Assembly: GCA_020026375.1 (NCBI GenBank) | Contig: JAHHQN010000003.1 | Location: forward strand, 1-64,000 | Length of the DNA stretch: 64,000 nt | Source: Alistipes sp. | GTDB taxonomy: Bacteria; Bacteroidota; Bacteroidia; Bacteroidales; Rikenellaceae | Direction: 5' to 3' | In this document: positions 18,196 to 26,467 of the stretch, one piece after another | How positions within the stretch are numbered: position 1 is the stretch's first letter | How the letters are laid out: each line of letters begins with the position of its first letter | Translations under genes and position numbers: made by a program | Notes under the pieces: generated by a model | Seen by the model: the letters and a program-made list of their open reading frames with translations, nothing else | The model's database searches: none | Told to the model about the DNA's origin: nothing

Positions 18196-18933
18196 ATGAA
18201 TGATTATAATTTAGGTTTTATATCTAATGAAGATATATTTACCCATGTAAAAACAACGGTTGAACAATATAAGACATTAATAAATCTTGATAAGTTCAAT
18301 AATAATATTATAGACCCTATTAAGTTAACTTTTGATGCAAAAGTTTATGGAATGTCTTTTGATGAAATAATCGAATCAGAATGTCTCCGTCAAATCGACA
18401 AGGCTAATACAAACCATATAGGATTTTTCCATCAAAATTTATTTAAATATGTCGGTAATGGTTGGAAAGTGCCTGAAAAGGGTTTTGATGTAGTGAATGA
18501 AAACCTTCACATATATGTCGAAATGAAGAATAAGCACAACACTATGAATTCATCATCAGCGCAAGCGACATATATGAAGATGCAGCAAAAGCTGTTGGAT
18601 GACAAGCAAGCAAAATGCTTGCTTGTTGAAGTAATTGCAAAACAATCTCAATATATAACTTGGAAGGCAACTCTTAATGGTGTGGAGTATAATAATGAAA
18701 ACATTAAAAGAGTTTCCATAGACCAGTTTTACAATTTGGTTTTCGATGATTCGGAAGCATTTATGAAACTTTGTAAGAAATTACCAATTATTTTAGATGA
18801 TGTCCTTGCCGAATGTGGTACAGATGTAATCGAGAATACGGTAAAAGAAGAGTTGAAGGAAATATCTACAGATTCTTTAAAAAGTTTGTATCTGCTTGCA
18901 TTTAATACGTATGAAGGTTTTTCCAATTTCTAA
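18196..18933 (+). CDS. Type II restriction endonuclease, Eco47II/Sau96I-like
   Basis: Predicted type IIP endonuclease of 245 residues. The segment FDVVNENLHIYVEMKNKHNT gives a plausible PD-(D/E)XK core: Asp98, Glu109 and Lys111. The following SSSAQATYMKMQQK and LLVEVIAKQSQYITWKA resemble Eco47II-type enzymes (target GGNCC), recalled from family resemblance rather than a search. The gene is conspicuously AT-rich with AT-ending codons, unlike both neighbours, which signals horizontal transfer. The cognate methyltransferase starts 2 bases after its stop. Endonuclease-first order is unusual for safe establishment and may explain the regulator-like domain on the methylase. Confidence 0.85.
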   Translation: MNDYNLGFISNEDIFTHVKTTVEQYKTLINLDKFNNNIIDPIKLTFDAKVYGMSFDEIIESECLRQIDKANTNHIGFFHQNLFKYVGNGWKVPEKGFDVVNENLHIYVEMKNKHNTMNSSSAQATYMKMQQKLLDDKQAKCLLVEVIAKQSQYITWKATLNGVEYNNENIKRVSIDQFYNLVFDDSEAFMKLCKKLPIILDDVLAECGTDVIENTVKEELKEISTDSLKSLYLLAFNTYEGFSNF

Positions 18934-18935
18934 AT

Positions 18936-20168
18936 ATGACAGAATTTATAACAGCTAATAATTTAGCAGATCTATTAGGTGTCTCACATACGACTGTTGA
19001 AAGATGGATTAAAAATGGAAAATATCCGTCCTGTAAAAACAGTAAAGGTCAAGTCGGGTTTAACCCAACAGACCTAAAAGGTATTGAACCCATAGATGCT
19101 ATGATGAACACCAATTGGGATAATGAGTTAAATATAAAACCTAAACGTTCTTTTACATCAATAGAATTGTTCGCCGGTGCTGGTGGTTTGGCTTTGGGAA
19201 TGGCCAAGGCAGGATTCCATCATATCCTTTTAAATGAGTTTAATCACGATGCTTGCGAAACATTGAGAGCCAATAGACCCGATTGGAATGTTGTAGAAGG
19301 AGATGTTCACGATATATCCTTTAAGGAATATGAGGGGAAAATTGATTTCCTGTCAGGAGGTTTCCCTTGCCAGGCATTTTCGTATGCAGGAAATAAGGGC
19401 GGTTTTGAAGATGCTCGCGGTACTTTGTTCTTTGAAATGGCAAGAGCCATAAAAGAAACAAAACCTAAAGTATTTATGGGTGAAAATGTTAGGGGCTTGT
19501 TTACGCATGACGAGGGTAGAACATTAGCTGTCATCAAAAATACAATTGCTGAATTGGGTTATACATTAATCGAACCTCATGTCTTGAAGGCAATAATGTA
19601 TAAAGTACCCCAAAAGCGAGAGCGTTTAATACTTATTGCAGTTCGTAATGATATTGCAGATAAAGTAAAATTTAAATGGCCAGATCCTTATGAGCGTGTT
19701 TGTACTGTGAGAGACGCTTTATATAAGGGTATTTTGTATGATACAGATGTGCCGGAATCCGAAGGCCAGAAATATCCAAAACGCAAGAAAGAGATAATGG
19801 ATATGGTGCCGATGGGGGGATTTTGGAAAGATTTGCCCGAAGATGTACAGAAAGAGTACATGAAAAATAGTTATGGAATGGGTGGAGGTAAGACTGGTAT
19901 AGCAAGAAGATTGCATTTGGACGAACCGTCTCTCACATTAACTTGTGCTCCTGCCATGAAGCAAACAGAACGATGCCATCCTTTGGAGAGTAGACCTTTG
20001 ACGGTAAGAGAGTATGCTAGAATTCAAACATTTCCTGATGATTGGGTATTTAAAGGAAGTATGAGTGAGCAGTATAAACAGATTGGCAATGCTGTGCCTG
20101 TTAATTTGGCGTATGCGATAGGACGGTCAATAATACGATTAATGAATGATATAGAAGAATTGAGATAA
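18936..20168 (+). CDS. DNA (cytosine-5-)-methyltransferase with N-terminal HTH
   Basis: A 410-residue C5-methyltransferase that should protect the host from the neighbouring endonuclease. Motifs are all intact: I FAGAGGLALGMAKAGF (from 79), IV GGFPCQAFS with catalytic Cys145, VI ENV (183-185), VIII QKRERL (226-231), IX LTVREYARIQTFPD (355-368) and X GNAVPVNLA (384-392). The target-recognition region is about 245-335. Residues 1-55 add a small winged-helix or excisionase-like HTH (ANNLADLLGVSHTTVERWIK). N-terminal HTH extensions in C5 methylases such as M.SsoII and M.EcoRII act as transcriptional autoregulators, so that is a reasonable inference here. The gene is AT-rich like its partner. Confidence 0.93.
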   Translation: MTEFITANNLADLLGVSHTTVERWIKNGKYPSCKNSKGQVGFNPTDLKGIEPIDAMMNTNWDNELNIKPKRSFTSIELFAGAGGLALGMAKAGFHHILLNEFNHDACETLRANRPDWNVVEGDVHDISFKEYEGKIDFLSGGFPCQAFSYAGNKGGFEDARGTLFFEMARAIKETKPKVFMGENVRGLFTHDEGRTLAVIKNTIAELGYTLIEPHVLKAIMYKVPQKRERLILIAVRNDIADKVKFKWPDPYERVCTVRDALYKGILYDTDVPESEGQKYPKRKKEIMDMVPMGGFWKDLPEDVQKEYMKNSYGMGGGKTGIARRLHLDEPSLTLTCAPAMKQTERCHPLESRPLTVREYARIQTFPDDWVFKGSMSEQYKQIGNAVPVNLAYAIGRSIIRLMNDIEELR

Positions 20169-20196
20169 AAAAGGGTCGCAATTTGCGACCCTTTTT
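20166..20196. terminator. Bidirectional terminator after the R-M pair
   Basis: AAAAAAGGGTCGCAA at 20166-20180 pairs with TTGCGACCCTTTTTT at 20182-20196, giving a GC stem with A and T tails on either side. It serves both the methylase (plus) and the HAD hydrolase (minus). Confidence 0.93.
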
Positions 20197-20209
20197 TATT
20201 TTGTCGGTT

Positions 20210-21049
20210 TTATTTCACCACCTCAAGTTTCTTGAGACGGTCGTCCAAATCTATTTTGTCGATGATGGTCTTCACTACGGTGTCGATGTCCGAGCCTTCG
20301 GAGTAGTCCGCCGCGCAGACATGATTGACTCGCTGGTCGCGAATCAGCTCCGCCATCTCCTTGTGCGCACCCTTTTGCGAGGGGTTATACACCGCTATGG
20401 AGTGGCCGCCGGCACTCTTCACCAGTCTCATGCAGGGAATGTCGGTCGTACCGTCACCCACATAAATCATGTGGCAGAACGGCACGGGGCGTTCGTTTTC
20501 GGGGACGTAGCGGTTCACCTCGCGGCTGTCATAGACGGTCTCGATGCCTTTGTTGATTTTGAAGATGAACTGCGTCTTGTTGGTGTAGTTGACCGCCACG
20601 GCCGGCCAGTAGGCGATGCCGTCCACATCGTAGAGGAACGAGCAGGCGTAGATGCGGCGAAACTCGCGGGCGATGTCCGTGCCTTCGATAATCTCCTTGA
20701 GACCCGACGAATTGATGTAGTGGAAGATGCGTATGCCGCGTGCCTCGCCGTAGGCATTGATACGGGCGAACCACTCCTTCACCCCCTTGAAGAAGGTGAC
20801 ATTGCGACCCGACTCGCGGAACGCCTCGCGGCGCAGCGACAGCCCCTTGGACTTGGCTTCCTGAATCATACGCGCCATGTAGGTGAGCACTCCGTCGGCA
20901 TCCTGCTCCTGTGCCAGGGTGTTCGACTCGCTCCAGAATTCCTTGTTGCTCTTGCCCACGGCCGGAATGAAATCGTACTCCTGCATGTTGCCGGGCGAGA
21001 GGGTGCCGTCGAAATCGTAGATGAGGGCGATGGTGAAACGATACTCCAT
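20210..21049 (-). CDS. HAD-superfamily phosphatase-like hydrolase
   Basis: A 279-residue haloacid-dehalogenase hydrolase. Motif I is YDFDGTLSP (Asp12 and Asp14, nucleophile and acid/base). Motif II is probably in FHYINSSGLKEII, and the acidic motif is VGDGTTDIPCM with the metal-binding Asp residues. The long insertion between motifs I and II fits a class I cap. The substrate is unknown; the fold resembles phosphoserine-phosphatase-type HADs. The start is placed at the Met of MEYRFTIALIYDFDG because that puts the nucleophile at its usual distance from the N-terminus; an upstream in-frame Met at 21070 is less likely. Confidence 0.82.
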   Translation of the reverse strand: MEYRFTIALIYDFDGTLSPGNMQEYDFIPAVGKSNKEFWSESNTLAQEQDADGVLTYMARMIQEAKSKGLSLRREAFRESGRNVTFFKGVKEWFARINAYGEARGIRIFHYINSSGLKEIIEGTDIAREFRRIYACSFLYDVDGIAYWPAVAVNYTNKTQFIFKINKGIETVYDSREVNRYVPENERPVPFCHMIYVGDGTTDIPCMRLVKSAGGHSIAVYNPSQKGAHKEMAELIRDQRVNHVCAADYSEGSDIDTVVKTIIDKIDLDDRLKKLEVVK

Positions 21050-21186
21050 GACTTTCCAACATTTTAACAATCAGTCAAAGGTACGTTTTTTTGTGGAATA
21101 TTCCGCCTGTGGGGTCTGTTTTTCAGCGAAGAAAAGCCCGTGGGGGGTGGTTTTGCCGCCCGGGGTGACATCACGGGGCGGCAAAA

Positions 21187-21217
21187 TTGGCGGCTCGCCA
21201 ACTTTTTCCTAATTTTG
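21187..21217 (+). promoter_or_regulatory. Promoter placing the start of transcription at the DUF1573 ATG
   Basis: TTG at 21187-21189, 20 bases, then TAATTTTG at 21210-21217. The ATG at 21223 is only 5 bases further, so the transcript would be leaderless or nearly so. This excludes the longer frame beginning at 21187. Confidence 0.62.
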
Positions 21218-21222
21218 TGGCC

Positions 21223-21954
21223 ATGAAACAGATACTTCTTTTGCTGCTGCTGTGCGGGGTGTGGGGCGTGACCCCAGCCCAGCAGCTCACCTTTGCGTCG
21301 ACCACCGCCGCGGTGGGTGCGCTTTCGGAGGACGATGCACCCCGAAAATATACGTTCCGCTATGCCAACCGCACGTCGCGGCCGGTGGTGATTCTGCGTG
21401 TGGCGACCACCTGCGGTTGTGCGCAGCCCTCCTTCACGCGCGAACCCGTTGCGCCGGGCGATGAGGGCGAGGTGGGCGTGATGTTCTATCCGCGCGGCCA
21501 CAGCGGCACGGTCAACAAGTCGGTGTTCGTCTACACGTCGGCCTCGCGCGAGGCCGTGCAGCTCACCCTCACGGGCGAGGTGACCCCCACCGCCGACCGC
21601 TTCTTCTATTTCACGGAGCGCATCGGCGACCTGCGGCTCAAGAGTCGCGAGGTGAACTTCCGTCGTGTCGACCGCCGCTTCAAGACCGAACGCCGTGTCG
21701 AGGTGGCCAATGCCGGCAGCCGTCCGCTGCGTCTCGAGGTGCTGGGGCTGCCGTCGAGTGTGGCCTTCCGTACCGAGCCGGAGGTCATACCGCCCGACTC
21801 CACGGCCGACATGGTCTTCACCCTCGACGGTGGAAGCATTGCGCCCGACGCGGCGACTTTCGACTATGAGGTCTACATCGGCGGCACGGGACGCGAGACG
21901 GCCCCCTCGAAGCGGTCGATGCGGCTCCACGGCGAGATGAAGCCTGCGCGGTAG
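21223..21954 (+). CDS. DUF1573 domain protein (secreted)
   Basis: A 243-residue exported protein. The signal peptide (MKQILLLLLLCGVWGV, then TPAQQ) is followed by two Ig-like beta-sandwiches. The first has the DUF1573 hallmarks: RYANRTSRPVVILRVATTCGC, then PVAPGDEGEVGVMFYPRGHSG and NKSVFVYT. The second repeats the plan (VEVANAGSRPLRLEVLGLPSSV, then VIPPDSTADMVFTLDG). The family is very common in Bacteroidota envelopes, but its biochemical role is not established. It is a lone plus-strand gene between minus-strand neighbours. Confidence 0.88.
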   Translation: MKQILLLLLLCGVWGVTPAQQLTFASTTAAVGALSEDDAPRKYTFRYANRTSRPVVILRVATTCGCAQPSFTREPVAPGDEGEVGVMFYPRGHSGTVNKSVFVYTSASREAVQLTLTGEVTPTADRFFYFTERIGDLRLKSREVNFRRVDRRFKTERRVEVANAGSRPLRLEVLGLPSSVAFRTEPEVIPPDSTADMVFTLDGGSIAPDAATFDYEVYIGGTGRETAPSKRSMRLHGEMKPAR

Positions 21955-21994
21955 CCACTGCTCCCGAAAAAAGAGATTTACGACAGAAACGACA

Positions 21995-22036
21995 GAGAGC
22001 CGTACCCCCCGAGTGAGGGGTGCGGCTCTCCTTTTT
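21995..22036. terminator. Terminator between DUF1573 and DUF805 genes
   Basis: GAGAGCCGTACCCC pairs with GGGGTGCGGCTCTC (one G-U type pair), followed by CTTTTT on the plus strand. It stops the DUF1573 gene and may also serve the convergent DUF805 gene. Confidence 0.8.
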
Positions 22037-22053
22037 ATCTACCGAGATAAAAT

Positions 22054-22386
22054 TTACTGACGGGGACCGTACTGGTTGTCCTCCTTGCTCTCCTGCACGA
22101 AGAAGTAGATGAGAACGAGCGAACCGATGAGGGGAATGAGTGCCAGCAGCAGCATCCAGCCCGAGCGGCCGGTGTCGTGGAGACGGCGTACGCCCACGGC
22201 GATGTTGGGTACCAGCAGAGCCAGACCCACCAGACCGGTGAGAATCTTGATGTTCAGGATACCGAGAACAATACCCAGCACGAATGCGAAGAGGGTGTAC
22301 CACCAATATTCCGAACGGGTGGCGCGGCCGTTGAAATCGGCATACTTGTCCTTGAGGACGGTCATTACGGCTTGTTGAAAATTCAT
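22054..22386 (-). CDS. DUF805 membrane protein
   Basis: A 110-residue inner-membrane protein with about four transmembrane helices. The family signature is clear: FNGRATRSEYWWYTLF at 19-34, then AVGVRRLHDTGRSGWMLLLALIPLIGSL, ending in a short charged tail (QESKEDNQYGPRQ). The function of DUF805 proteins (YhaH/YhaI-like) is unknown. It is a single gene with a gap of about 240 bases to kdsC upstream; a strong terminator in that gap separates the two. Confidence 0.93.
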   Translation of the reverse strand: MNFQQAVMTVLKDKYADFNGRATRSEYWWYTLFAFVLGIVLGILNIKILTGLVGLALLVPNIAVGVRRLHDTGRSGWMLLLALIPLIGSLVLIYFFVQESKEDNQYGPRQ

Positions 22387-22575
22387 GATGTATTAGTTTT
22401 GTTTAGGTTCATGACCCGCTCCGCCGGGTCGTTCAGGGTGTTTTTGCGGGTGATAAAGGCGGAGCGGCGGAGGGTGCGCACGGGGGCGGTTTCTCCGTTG
22501 CTTTATCGGAAATCAAAGATAAGTATTTATTTCGTTGAAAAGGAAATTTCCGACAGAATTTTTTCACTCCGATGC

Positions 22576-22604
22576 AAAAAAAATCCTCCGTGGCGGAGGA
22601 TTTC
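22576..22604 (-). terminator. kdsC terminator
   Basis: AAATCCTCCG and CGGAGGATTT form a 10-bp stem around TGG. On the minus strand it is followed by a T run (the A run at 22576-22583). It lies about 20 bases beyond the kdsC stop. Confidence 0.88.
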
Positions 22605-22624
22605 TTTTTCGGGGAGGGGGCGGA

Positions 22625-23176
22625 CTATCGCGAGGCGACCAGCGACGAGGGGGTCACCCCTTCGGAACTCTTTGCCCAGTCGCCCTTGGCTCTCAGCACC
22701 TGCTCCACGATGTCGCGCACGGCACCGCGGCCGCCGTTGAACTGCGACACATAGCGCGACACCTCGAGGATTTCGGGTGCGGCGTCGGCCGGACACACAG
22801 GAATGCCCACCGCCTTCATGCACTCCAGGTCGGGAATGTCGTCGCCCATGTAGATGGCGTGTTCGGGGTGTATGCCGTGGCGTTCCATGTAGTCGCGCAT
22901 GGCCGAGAGCTTGTCCATGCAGTCGGCGATAATCTCCTCGTCCTTGATGCCCAGCATCTTCAGACGGTGCTCCAGAATCTTGCCGCGGCCGCCCGTGATG
23001 ATGCACACGCGGTAGCCGTGCTTGACGGCATAGGCCAGTGCGTAGCCGTCCTTGGCGTTGTAGAAACGTATGAAATCGCCGTCGAGCGTGGGCGAGATGC
23101 TGCCGTCGGTCATCACACCGTCGACATCGAAGAAAAAGGCTTCGGTGAGTGCTATATCTTCTTTGAAGTTTCCCAT
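22625..23176 (-). CDS. kdsC: 3-deoxy-D-manno-octulosonate 8-phosphate phosphatase
   Basis: HAD phosphatase that removes phosphate from KDO-8-P in the KDO branch of lipopolysaccharide synthesis. It has 183 residues, the usual capless C0-type size. Motif I FFFDVDGVMTDGSI (Asp17, Asp19), motif II IITGGRG, the Lys of the YNAKDGYAL block and motif III YMGDDIPDLECM all match KdsC; the VPCPADA-like segment (VCPADAAPEI) and GGRGAVRDIVE near the C-terminus are diagnostic. It begins 25 bases inside the upstream DUF2520 gene, so translation is probably coupled. It is the last gene of the comEC cluster. Confidence 0.93.
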   Translation of the reverse strand: MGNFKEDIALTEAFFFDVDGVMTDGSISPTLDGDFIRFYNAKDGYALAYAVKHGYRVCIITGGRGKILEHRLKMLGIKDEEIIADCMDKLSAMRDYMERHGIHPEHAIYMGDDIPDLECMKAVGIPVCPADAAPEILEVSRYVSQFNGGRGAVRDIVEQVLRAKGDWAKSSEGVTPSSLVASR

Positions 23177-23925
23177 ATACTTTGACTGATTAATTTGTAA
23201 ATATTTAGTGTTAAAGGTTCTTGTTCGAGCAGTTTGCAGTGTCGCTCCTGTGTGGCGAGGTCGCCCCTCACGGCAGGTCCCGTCTGCACGTCGCGCGGCG
23301 AGGCGGCGGCCAGTGCCTTGGCGGTGGTCTCCTCGATGAGGGGTTTCAGCACCTCGAAGCCCAGTCCCGAGCGTGCGGCAATCTCCTCGCCGAGGGCATA
23401 CATCTGATTGGTGAAGTTACACACCATCACGGCGGCCAGATGCAGCTCGCCGCGTGTGGCCGAGTCGGCGAAAATCACCTTGTCCGACAGGTGGAGGGCA
23501 TAGTCGCGCAGGGTGTTGCGCAGCTCCTCGCTCTCGGCCTCGATGAATATGGGTATCTTGCCGAAATCCACCTCACGGCCTTTGGTGTAGGTCTGCAGGG
23601 GGTAGAACACCGCGCGGCGCATGTGGTCGGGCAGTGCTTCGAGAGGGGTGCTGCCCGAGGTGTGGGCCACCACGGCCGATGGGGGCAGGGGCAGCGAGGC
23701 GGCGACTTCGGCAATGGCGCGGTCGCTCACCGCGATGATGTAGATGTCGGCATCGGCCAGACGGGCGGGGTCGCTCTCCGCCGCGGTGTGGGACAGACGG
23801 GCGACCTCTTCGGCGCGGCGGGCATTGCGCGAGAAAATCTGCACCAGCTGCAGCGAACTGCGGTCGATGGCCCGGGCCAGTGCTTCGGCGAGGTTGCCGC
23901 TTCCTATGATTACTGTACGTTTCAT
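23152..23925 (-). CDS. Rossmann-fold/DUF2520 protein
   Basis: A 257-residue protein with an N-terminal NAD(P)-binding Rossmann domain (VIIGSGNLAEALARAI, the GxGNLA loop) followed by AVSDRAIAEVAASLP and AHTSGSTPLEALP. A C-terminal helical DUF2520 domain carries GELHLAAVMVCNFTNQMY. These proteins resemble F420-dependent NADP oxidoreductases and ketopantoate-reductase-type dimers, but their substrate is unknown. The start at MKRTVIIGSGN overlaps the BrkB stop codon by one base (TAATG), and the 3' end overlaps kdsC by 25 bases, so the cluster is tightly coupled. Confidence 0.9.
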   Translation of the reverse strand: MKRTVIIGSGNLAEALARAIDRSSLQLVQIFSRNARRAEEVARLSHTAAESDPARLADADIYIIAVSDRAIAEVAASLPLPPSAVVAHTSGSTPLEALPDHMRRAVFYPLQTYTKGREVDFGKIPIFIEAESEELRNTLRDYALHLSDKVIFADSATRGELHLAAVMVCNFTNQMYALGEEIAARSGLGFEVLKPLIEETTAKALAAASPRDVQTGPAVRGDLATQERHCKLLEQEPLTLNIYKLISQSIWETSKKI

Positions 23926-25271
23926 TATTCGATATTGAGGGTTTTGGGTGCGTCGACGTCCTCCTCGGGGGCGTTGTAGGCGTCGAGAATGTCGACCAGC
24001 AGGGCGTTGTCGTCGGAGTGATGCACACGCTGCTTGAGCCGTTCGAGCCGCGCCTCGAGGTCGACCAGACCGGGAATTTGCGCCATGGTGAACTGTCGTG
24101 CGCCCACCCGCTCCACGGCGGTGATGATGCCGTAGACCGACATCGACGAGATGGCGTAGGCCGGGGTGTAGGAGGTGGCGCGCTCGCGGTCGTTGTCGTC
24201 GACGGCGATGAGCTGGCGCGCCTGCACCAGCTGGAACAGCACATCGTTGACGATGCGTGTGGGCAGGTCGAGCTGGCGGCGGATATATTCGCCCGAGGTG
24301 GTGCCGCCGCGTGTGCGGAAGTTCTCGACCACGGTGAGCATGATGGCCAGTATGACCTTGCGTCGCTGGTCGTAGCTGATGAGCAGCGACTCGCGCTCCT
24401 CGTCGAAACGCGAGATGTTCTGATAGGCGAACGACAGCTCGCCGCCGAAGAGGAGAATCTGCCACGAGGTCTGCATCCAGATGAGGAACAGCGGCAGGGC
24501 GGCGAAACTGCCGTAGATGGCGTTGTAGGAGGTCATCCACCGCTGCACGTAGAGGTAGCCCCACTGGAAGAGCAGGAAGGCCGTGCCGGCCACGATGCCG
24601 GCCATGAAGGCACTCGTGAAGCGCACGCGGGTGTTGGGTATGATGATGTAGAGCAGGGTGAACATCGTCCAGATGACGAGCATCGAAATCAGACGGGAGA
24701 GGACCACGAAGAACCACCGGTCGTCGAATCCGATGAGCTGCTGTGCGTAGCTGCCCGTTGCGCTGGTGGCAATCCACAGTATTGGCACAATCATGATCAG
24801 GGCGATGTAGTCGGACCACTGACGGGTGATGCTGCGCTCGATTTTCACCTCCCAGATGTGGTTGAAGGCGCTCTCAATCGAGCCGAAGACCTTGATGACC
24901 GCCCAGAAGAGCATGATGAGGGCCACCGAGGCCATCACACCGCCCTGTGTACGGGCGAGTGCCTTCTCGACGAACGACACCAGATAGTCGACCACGTCGG
25001 GATTCTGCGGAAAGAGTCCGTAGAGGTTGTCCATCAGCGAGTCGGTGAGTCCGAAACCCTTGACCACGGCGAACACCACGGCCAGAATCGGCACCAGCGA
25101 CATGAGGGTGTAGAAGGTCAGCGCGGCCGACCGTGCGATGGTGCCGTGCTTGATGAGACAGATGACCGTGTAGAGAATCAGTTTGCTCTGCCTGACACCC
25201 CAGCGCATGAGCGGGTTGTGCCATTCGTTGATGTTTTTCCTGAATAACAGGGCGGTCAGCTCTTCTACCAT
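23925..25271 (-). CDS. YihY/BrkB family inner-membrane protein
   Basis: A 448-residue membrane protein of the YihY (formerly tRNA-processing RNase BN/BrkB) family. About six transmembrane helices span residues 30-300. The family segments HGTIARSAALTFYTLMSLVPILAV and FRKxx-type FTLLYIIIPNTRVRFTSAFMAGI are visible, followed by NAIYGSFAALPLFLIWMQ. The cytoplasmic C-terminal part (about 310-448) resembles a winged-helix region (TTSGEYIRRQLDLPTRIV, then VLFQLVQARQLIAV). No RNase activity is now attributed to the family, and the role is unknown. It overlaps the downstream gene by one base. Confidence 0.88.
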   Translation of the reverse strand: MVEELTALLFRKNINEWHNPLMRWGVRQSKLILYTVICLIKHGTIARSAALTFYTLMSLVPILAVVFAVVKGFGLTDSLMDNLYGLFPQNPDVVDYLVSFVEKALARTQGGVMASVALIMLFWAVIKVFGSIESAFNHIWEVKIERSITRQWSDYIALIMIVPILWIATSATGSYAQQLIGFDDRWFFVVLSRLISMLVIWTMFTLLYIIIPNTRVRFTSAFMAGIVAGTAFLLFQWGYLYVQRWMTSYNAIYGSFAALPLFLIWMQTSWQILLFGGELSFAYQNISRFDEERESLLISYDQRRKVILAIMLTVVENFRTRGGTTSGEYIRRQLDLPTRIVNDVLFQLVQARQLIAVDDNDRERATSYTPAYAISSMSVYGIITAVERVGARQFTMAQIPGLVDLEARLERLKQRVHHSDDNALLVDILDAYNAPEEDVDAPKTLNIE

Positions 25272-25318
25272 AGTTCTATACCGGTGGTTTGTTTCGGGGG
25301 GTTATCCCACAAAGATAA

Positions 25319-26467
25319 CTATTTCAGGTGTATCGTCCAAAGGCGGCCGTCGGTTTTGGTGAATGCGAGTCGCACATCGCCTCCCGGGCGCAGTCCCGTG
25401 CGGCGGAACACCTCTTCGGCCGCAAAGGGGAAGTCGCGCTTGAGGATTTCGCCCTTGAGTCCCTTGCAGCGGCGTTTGAGCTGCTTGGGGTCGTAAGGTT
25501 CGATGTGGTCTATCTCCAAAACCCTGCCCAACACCTCGCCCGGCTCTTTCCGAGCGAAGGCAAAGCCGTTTTCGCTCCACATTGCGGCCTTGTCTGCGAA
25601 ATAGGAGAGGGCGAGTCGTGCCTTCTGCAACGCCACGTCGGGAATCACCAGCCAGCGGTAGTCGTAGGGCGAGAACTCCTCCGTGGAGGGTCGTCCCTCG
25701 TCGAGGGGGGAGTGGGAGTAGGAGCCCTTTCCCAGCGCGGTGGCCGTGAGCAGGGGGGCGGTGCGTCCGTCGTCGTAGATGACCACCTCCTTGCACTCGC
25801 CGCCCAGCGAGATGACCTCCACATGGCTACGAGGGAAGCGGCGGAAGGCCTCGTCGACGTCGAACAGCGGCGAGTTCTTGATGCACAGCCGGTCGGCCAC
25901 GCGGCGGATATGGGGCAGCAGGTCGGGAATCGAGGGCGAGCAATCCTCCAGCCTCACGAGTTTGCGACCCTCGGCCGAGCGGCGGTCGGGGTCGGCGTAT
26001 ATCCAGTCGAAATGCTCCCGTGTGGCGGCGAGATACTCCTCGGCCGACGCGGCGACGACCTCCACATGGGTGATGCCCAGACGGCGGAAGTTCTCACGGG
26101 TGATTTGGGCGAGCAGCTCGTTGCGCTCGAGACTCACCACACGTTCGAACCGCCGGCTCAGGGCCAGCGAGTCGACGCCCAGTCCGCAGGTCAGGTCGAG
26201 GACGCTGCCGCCCGATATGGTCTTGTGGGCGGCGCACTCCTCGCTCGACGACTGTTCGAAAGCCAGCGGAGGGAGTATGCACTGTGCGGCGGCATAGGAG
26301 GGGAGTTTGCTCTCCGCGCGGCGGAGATACTTCACTTGTGTGGCCACGAGTCGGGCGTGGGGGATATGGCGGTCGAGAGCCACTGCCGCAGGGTCGCGGT
26401 GGCGGTTTTGGCCGATGGCCTGCTGCACCTCGGTGCAGAGCAACTGTTGGTATTCTTCGGGTGTCAT
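25319..26467 (-). CDS. Class I SAM-dependent methyltransferase, THUMP-like C-terminus
   Basis: A 382-residue predicted methyltransferase. SAM-binding motif I is VLDLTCGLGVDSLALS, motif II VVSLERNELL, and the motif IV region is FDWIYADPDRRS. The DPDRR form, rather than DPPY, is typical of this Bacteroidota family. The C-terminal ~75 residues (LEIDHIEPYDPKQLKRRC through the end) fit a THUMP-like RNA-binding domain, so an RNA target is likely but not identified. The start is the ATG whose first base pairs into the ComEC stop (TGATG, one-base overlap). It is cotranscribed with comEC upstream. Confidence 0.85.
   Translation of the reverse strand: MTPEEYQQLLCTEVQQAIGQNRHRDPAAVALDRHIPHARLVATQVKYLRRAESKLPSYAAAQCILPPLAFEQSSSEECAAHKTISGGSVLDLTCGLGVDSLALSRRFERVVSLERNELLAQITRENFRRLGITHVEVVAASAEEYLAATREHFDWIYADPDRRSAEGRKLVRLEDCSPSIPDLLPHIRRVADRLCIKNSPLFDVDEAFRRFPRSHVEVISLGGECKEVVIYDDGRTAPLLTATALGKGSYSHSPLDEGRPSTEEFSPYDYRWLVIPDVALQKARLALSYFADKAAMWSENGFAFARKEPGEVLGRVLEIDHIEPYDPKQLKRRCKGLKGEILKRDFPFAAEEVFRRTGLRPGGDVRLAFTKTDGRLWTIHLK

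Noticed and set aside
23926..24819. Long upstream extension of the DUF2520 frame
   Set aside because: The open frame continues upstream but only as a shadow of the BrkB gene. The Rossmann GxGNLA motif begins 8 residues after the ATG at 23925, which is the normal start.
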